This document shows, piece by piece, positions 6,313 through 9,285 of a stretch of 9,285 nucleotides of DNA. How positions within the stretch are numbered: position 1 is the first letter of the stretch; the number at the start of each line of letters is the position of its first letter. Origin of the DNA: an uncultured Eubacteriales bacterium (GTDB lineage Bacteria > Bacillota > Clostridia > Oscillospirales > Acutalibacteraceae); assembly GCA_900319255.1 (NCBI GenBank), contig ONNU01000203.1, positions 1 through 9,285 of the forward strand. Reading direction: 5' to 3'. The notes beneath the pieces were generated by a model that was not told the origin of the DNA, ran no database searches, and was given only the letters and a program-made list of their open reading frames with translations. The position numbers and the translations under genes are program-made.

Positions 6313-6603
6313 GATTGTAAAAGTTTCCCCAGCCTTTGGGGAGGCTGCAGGGTTCCGGGGGGGTGCGGATGTCCGGTGGACACCTCTGCCGGAGGCAGAA
6401 GCACCGACCGAGCCGGGAGGCGAGACCCAGAGCCCATGGCCGCACGCCGCAGTGTGCGAAATCCTCTAAAACCGCCGCAGGCGGTCAAAGAAAAAGCAGG
6501 CAGCGGCGCAGCTCGCTGCCTGACGGAACCCGGATTCTCCCCCCTTGAAAACAGAAGCCAGTCATTTTCAAAGCACAGTGAGAAAATGACGGAACTCAAC
6601 GGA
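6313..6603 (+). repeat. Hairpin-rich nested intergenic repeat, long copy
   Basis: This fills most of the 437-bp gap between the first rpoD and the sigma-like gene. Its ends match the short copy at 5008-5069, with about 228 bp (6337-6564) extra in the middle. Hairpins include CAGCCT/AGGCTG (6330-6335, 6342-6347), TGTCC/GGACA (6370-6374, 6378-6382), TCTGCC/GGCAGA (6385-6390, 6394-6399), ACCGCC/GGCGGT (6471-6476, 6480-6485), CAGGCAGCG/CGCTGCCTG (6497-6505, 6514-6522) and GTCATTTTC/GAAAATGAC (6561-6569, 6582-6590). Base composition is far more GC-rich than the flanks. No convincing gene is present. Between 6604 and 6683 I see only the ribosome binding site and no clear promoter. Confidence 0.78.
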
Positions 6604-6683
6604 AAAAGCCGAACAATATTCACAGGCTTTTACGATTTTACGATCTGCCCCAGAAGCAAAGGAAAAAGGAGAATAAAGCTCAG

Positions 6684-7715
6684 ATGGAGAAGTTTGATAT
6701 AGATGAAATGCTGGCTGTGCTGTCAGCGAGGGCGAGGGCAAATGACGATATGCTGAATATCAGCGATATCGCAGAGCTTTCAGCCTTTGAGGATGCGCAG
6801 GAAAAGGATATAGCCGGGCTTCTTGAACTGCTCGGCAGCGAGGGGACAGGCTTTTATTGCGATATAGCTCCCCTTGATAAAAAGAGGATAAAAAAGATCT
6901 GCGAAACAGTAGCGGATTCCTGCGAGGATGAAAAGAATGCCTGCGCAGGTGAAAATACGGTAAAAATGTATCTGGAGGATATTTCCGGACTGCCGCTGCC
7001 TGATGAGGGCAGGGAAAAGGAGCTTCGCGGGCTTGCTGCGGAGGGGGATCCCGATGCAGTCAGCAGCCTTATCGAAAGCTGTATGTACCTTCCGGTGGAA
7101 GCGGCGCTGAGATATCTGGGACGGGGGATGCTGTACCTTGACCTTGTGCAGGAGGGCAACCTTGCCGTAATGTCTGCGGCGTCTGAAATGCCCGACCCGG
7201 CAGTGAGCTTTTCGGCTTTCTGCGCCTTCCGCATAGAAAGACTTATGCGTCAGCTTACGGATATGCCGGCTCAGCAGGATCTGAAGCTGCCCCGGGGGAT
7301 CGCAGAGGAGCTTGCGGAAGTGATGGAGCAGGAAAAGCTTCTTGATAAAAATATGCCTGAGGAGGAAAAGGCAAAAGCCATCGCCGCAGCGCTGGGCATA
7401 AAGGAGGAAAAGGCGCGTCAGCTGCTTGAAAAGGAAAAGGAGCTGAGCCTGAATATAAAGCCGGAGCCGGAGCATGACGAGGAAGAGCTGCCCCGGCAGG
7501 CAGAGGACGTGGACAGCAGCGAAAGCATAATGTCAAAGCAGGTCAGCGAGATGCTCGCTTCACTTCCGGAAGATGAAGCAAGGGTGATATCCATGCGCTT
7601 CGGTCTTGGGGGAAAAAAGCAGATGAGCGTTTCAGAAGCGGCTCAGGCGATGGGAATTACCGAGCAGCAGGCAGCAGAGCTTGAACAGCAGGCGATGAAG
7701 CATCTTGGTCAATAA
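6684..7715 (+). CDS. Divergent RpoD-like protein with intact core-binding helix but lost promoter-reading motifs
   Basis: This 343-aa protein is collinear with the flanking RpoD proteins. A degenerate region 1.1 covers residues 5-60 and region 1.2 starts at about 92 (TVKMYLEDISGLPLP). The core-binding helix of region 2.2 is nearly unchanged (143-163: RYLGRGM, LDLVQEGN). Region 2.3/2.4 is rewritten: where RpoD has FSTYATWWIRQAIT, this has FSAFCAFRIERLMR (176-189), with both tryptophans gone. Region 3 is recognisable (about 205-257), followed by an acidic linker (258-280). In region 4 the segment ARVISMRFGL remains, but VTRERIRQIE is replaced by ITEQQAAELE (325-334), and the protein stops soon after. 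The ATG has AAAGGAG at 6665-6671 with 12-nt spacing. The frame is open with normal codon use, and the gene sits 24 nt before the second rpoD, which argues against a pseudogene. Its function is unknown. It could be a competitor for core polymerase, a regulator, or a sigma factor with unusual specificity. Confidence 0.85.
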   Translation: MEKFDIDEMLAVLSARARANDDMLNISDIAELSAFEDAQEKDIAGLLELLGSEGTGFYCDIAPLDKKRIKKICETVADSCEDEKNACAGENTVKMYLEDISGLPLPDEGREKELRGLAAEGDPDAVSSLIESCMYLPVEAALRYLGRGMLYLDLVQEGNLAVMSAASEMPDPAVSFSAFCAFRIERLMRQLTDMPAQQDLKLPRGIAEELAEVMEQEKLLDKNMPEEEKAKAIAAALGIKEEKARQLLEKEKELSLNIKPEPEHDEEELPRQAEDVDSSESIMSKQVSEMLASLPEDEARVISMRFGLGGKKQMSVSEAAQAMGITEQQAAELEQQAMKHLGQ

Positions 7716-7739
7716 AAGCATTTTCAGGAGGAAAGAAAA

Positions 7740-8846
7740 ATGGCAAACGGAACACAGCCGGAAAGAAAAACTGTGATAAAGGAACTTACAGAGCTTGGCA
7801 AGTCAAAGGGAAAGCTTACCAATAAAGAGATACTTGACGCATTCGGAGAAATGGACATCGGAGCAGATGTCATGGAACGCTTTTACGATATGCTTGAAAC
7901 AAACGGCATAGAGATAGTTGAAACGATGGATGACATTATCCTTGACGACAGCGAGCTTGCCTCGATCGAATCCGGGAGCGACGGACAGCAGGGGGAGGAT
8001 ATCCGCCCCGAAAGTCTGACAACAGACGACCCGGTAAAGATTTATCTTCGTGAGATAGGCATGGTTCCGCTGCTTACCCCGGAGGAGGAAACGGAGCTTG
8101 CCAGAAGGATCTCAGAGGGTGATATCTCAGCAAAGCAAAGACTGTCAGAAGCAAACCTCAGACTTGTTGTAAGCATTGCAAAGCGTTATCTTGGCAGAGG
8201 AATGCAGTTTCTTGATCTTATCCAGGAGGGTAATTTAGGACTTATCAAGGCGGTGGATAAATTCGATCATACCAAAGGCTTCAAATTCTCCACATATGCG
8301 ACATGGTGGATCAGGCAGGCTATAACAAGAGCCATCGCAGATCAGGCAAGGACGATAAGAATACCTGTACATATGGTTGAGACCATCAATAAGGTAAAGA
8401 AGACATCAAACCAGCTTCTTCACGATACAGGACATGAGCCAAGCGCAGAGGAGATAGCAAGGATACTCAGGATGCCTGAGGACAAGGTAAGCGAAATAAT
8501 GAGGGTATCCCAGGAGCCTGTATCCCTTGAAACTCCCATAGGCGAGGAGGAGGACAGCCATCTTGCGGATTTCATTCCCGATGAGGACGCTCTTGCGCCA
8601 CAGGATGCCGCATCAGATGCGCTGCTGAAGGAGCAGCTGACGGCTGTGCTTGATACTTTGACGCCGAGAGAGGCAAAGGTGCTCAGACTGAGATTTGGTC
8701 TTGATGACGGACGCTCCCGCACACTTGAAGAGGTAGGCGAGGAGTTCAATGTCACAAGAGAACGCATACGTCAGATCGAAGCAAAAGCCCTGAGAAAGCT
8801 CCGCCATCCCAGCAGAAGCAAAAAGCTCAGAGATTTTCTTGAATAA
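7740..8846 (+). CDS. rpoD: RNA polymerase sigma factor RpoD/SigA, second paralogue
   Basis: This 368-aa primary-type sigma factor is closely similar to the first paralogue along its whole length. Region 1.1 covers about residues 10-65, and region 1.2 about 98-128. Region 2 (138-208) has YLGRGMQFLDLIQEGN and FSTYATWWIRQAIT intact. Region 3 has the canonical RIPVHMVETINK (207-218). Region 4 (about 300-368) has VTRERIRQIEAKALRKLRHP and the normal RDFLE ending. By these two criteria it is the more canonical of the pair. The N-terminal acidic linker (about 72-96) differs most from the first copy. The ATG has a perfect AGGAGG (7726-7731) at 8-nt spacing. It lies 24 nt after the divergent sigma-like gene, so the two are probably cotranscribed, ending at the strong terminator at 8888. 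Which of the two RpoD proteins is the main housekeeping factor cannot be decided here. Confidence 0.96.
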   Translation: MANGTQPERKTVIKELTELGKSKGKLTNKEILDAFGEMDIGADVMERFYDMLETNGIEIVETMDDIILDDSELASIESGSDGQQGEDIRPESLTTDDPVKIYLREIGMVPLLTPEEETELARRISEGDISAKQRLSEANLRLVVSIAKRYLGRGMQFLDLIQEGNLGLIKAVDKFDHTKGFKFSTYATWWIRQAITRAIADQARTIRIPVHMVETINKVKKTSNQLLHDTGHEPSAEEIARILRMPEDKVSEIMRVSQEPVSLETPIGEEEDSHLADFIPDEDALAPQDAASDALLKEQLTAVLDTLTPREAKVLRLRFGLDDGRSRTLEEVGEEFNVTRERIRQIEAKALRKLRHPSRSKKLRDFLE

Positions 8847-8887
8847 TTGAGAGAAAGTAAAGCATTGAACAATGCAGAAAATAAAAG

Positions 8888-8928
8888 AAAAGCCGATGAA
8901 ATTGTTGGGTTCATCGGCTTTTTCGTTT
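8888..8928 (+). terminator. Intrinsic terminator after the second rpoD
   Basis: A perfect 13-bp stem, AAAAGCCGATGAA (8888-8900) with TTCATCGGCTTTT (8910-8922), has a 9-nt loop and runs into TTTTTCGTTTTATTATT. It is 41 nt beyond the rpoD stop. Bases 8940-9017 show no gene. Confidence 0.95.
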
Positions 8929-9017
8929 TATTATTATCTTGATGTGATTTGAAAATGATGGGATATTTTTTGGGGGAAAGAAGAAAGCAGAAGGGGGGAA
9001 CCATCTTTTGATTCACC

Positions 9018-9062
9018 AAAGCAGAAATACTAATGAAGTATGGCTCAGGGCAATAAAGCGGA
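9018..9062 (+). repeat. 45-bp dispersed module, second copy
   Basis: It matches 3096-3140 at 41 of 45 positions in the same orientation. Here it is separated by about 60 bp from the GC-hairpin module to which it is fused at 3072-3140. Confidence 0.8.
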
Positions 9063-9094
9063 ACAGCGAATTCGGAATTTATTCTTTATACCCC

Positions 9095-9206
9095 GGCTTC
9101 TATTGAACGCTGACTTCTTCCGGGGGCAGCGGCAAAGCCGCTGCGGACAAAAGAGGAGAACCACAAGAGGAGGGCTGCGCCCCCCCTCTTAAGGTTCTCC
9201 CCTTTT
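9095..9206 (+). repeat. Dispersed hairpin repeat, inverted relative to 1-106
   Basis: The match to the reverse complement of 1-106 covers 9095-9203. The hairpin GCAGCGGC-AAA-GCCGCTGC lies at 9126-9144. A long imperfect hairpin follows, with 22-nt arms at 9149-9170 and 9185-9206 that match at 19 of 22 positions, and it ends in CCTTTT. The remaining bases 9207-9285 contain no feature I can name. Confidence 0.85.
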
Positions 9207-9285
9207 GAAATCCCTTTTCCTTATCTCCCCCCGGGGTTCGCTCCACGTTGGCAGGTTTTATCGAATTTCTGCTTTCTGTCTAACG

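Noticed and set aside
6376..6702. Open frames of 70 and 108 codons across the repeat between the sigma genes
   Set aside because: They read through the hairpins of the dispersed repeat, lack ribosome binding sites, have arginine/glycine/proline-rich low-complexity composition, and one runs into the sigma-like gene.
6684..7715. Treating the divergent sigma-like gene as a simple pseudogene
   Set aside because: The frame is intact over 343 codons, has a ribosome binding site, sits in tight linkage with rpoD, and loses residues only at DNA-reading surfaces while the core-binding helix is conserved. Decay would not be that selective.
9225..9255. GGGGTTCGCTCC resembling a tRNA T-arm near the right edge
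   Set aside because: No acceptor, D or anticodon arms can be built around it.

Overview
The window looks like chromosomal DNA of a low-to-mid-GC Gram-positive anaerobe of the Clostridia, most likely a Ruminococcus-like member of the Oscillospiraceae. The evidence is the gene order dgt-dnaG-rpoD, the short clostridial form of the dGTPase-like protein, strong AGGAGG-type ribosome binding sites, TTG starts on dgt and dnaG, and GC-rich hairpin repeats between genes. The genus is inferred from sequence character, not from a search. All genes lie on the + strand.

Layout. Bases 1-332 hold one copy of a dispersed hairpin repeat, a 12-bp tandem repeat and a good vegetative promoter for rpmE (ribosomal protein L31, Zn-ribbon form), which ends in a strong terminator. 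Next come a two-gene unit, a YigZ/IMPACT-family protein and a Nudix hydrolase, and a terminator. A structured leader of about 150 nt then precedes dgt. dgt is followed by another repeat copy, by dnaG (primase) and by a first RpoD-type sigma factor. A 437-bp gap filled by a hairpin-rich repeat leads to a second two-gene unit: a very divergent RpoD-like protein (343 aa) and, 24 nt later, a second intact RpoD (368 aa) with a strong terminator. The window ends in two more repeat modules. One of them (9095-9203) is an inverted copy of bases 1-106.

How the genes work together. dgt, dnaG and rpoD are the clostridial version of the macromolecular-synthesis cluster: dNTP control, replication priming and housekeeping transcription. 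The unusual part is the sigma array of three RpoD paralogues in a row. The two outer ones keep all promoter-recognition motifs. The middle one keeps the core-RNA-polymerase-binding helix of region 2.2 almost unchanged, but has lost the residues that read the -10 and -35 elements. It may be a sigma-derived protein that binds core polymerase without recognising standard promoters, such as a competitor or regulator of the two RpoD proteins. This is inference from motif comparison, but the pattern is clear in the sequence and is the most interesting feature here.

Secondary points of interest are the dgt leader, with mutually exclusive pairings that reach the ribosome binding site; the nested repeat between the sigma genes; and the inverted repeats that bracket the window.
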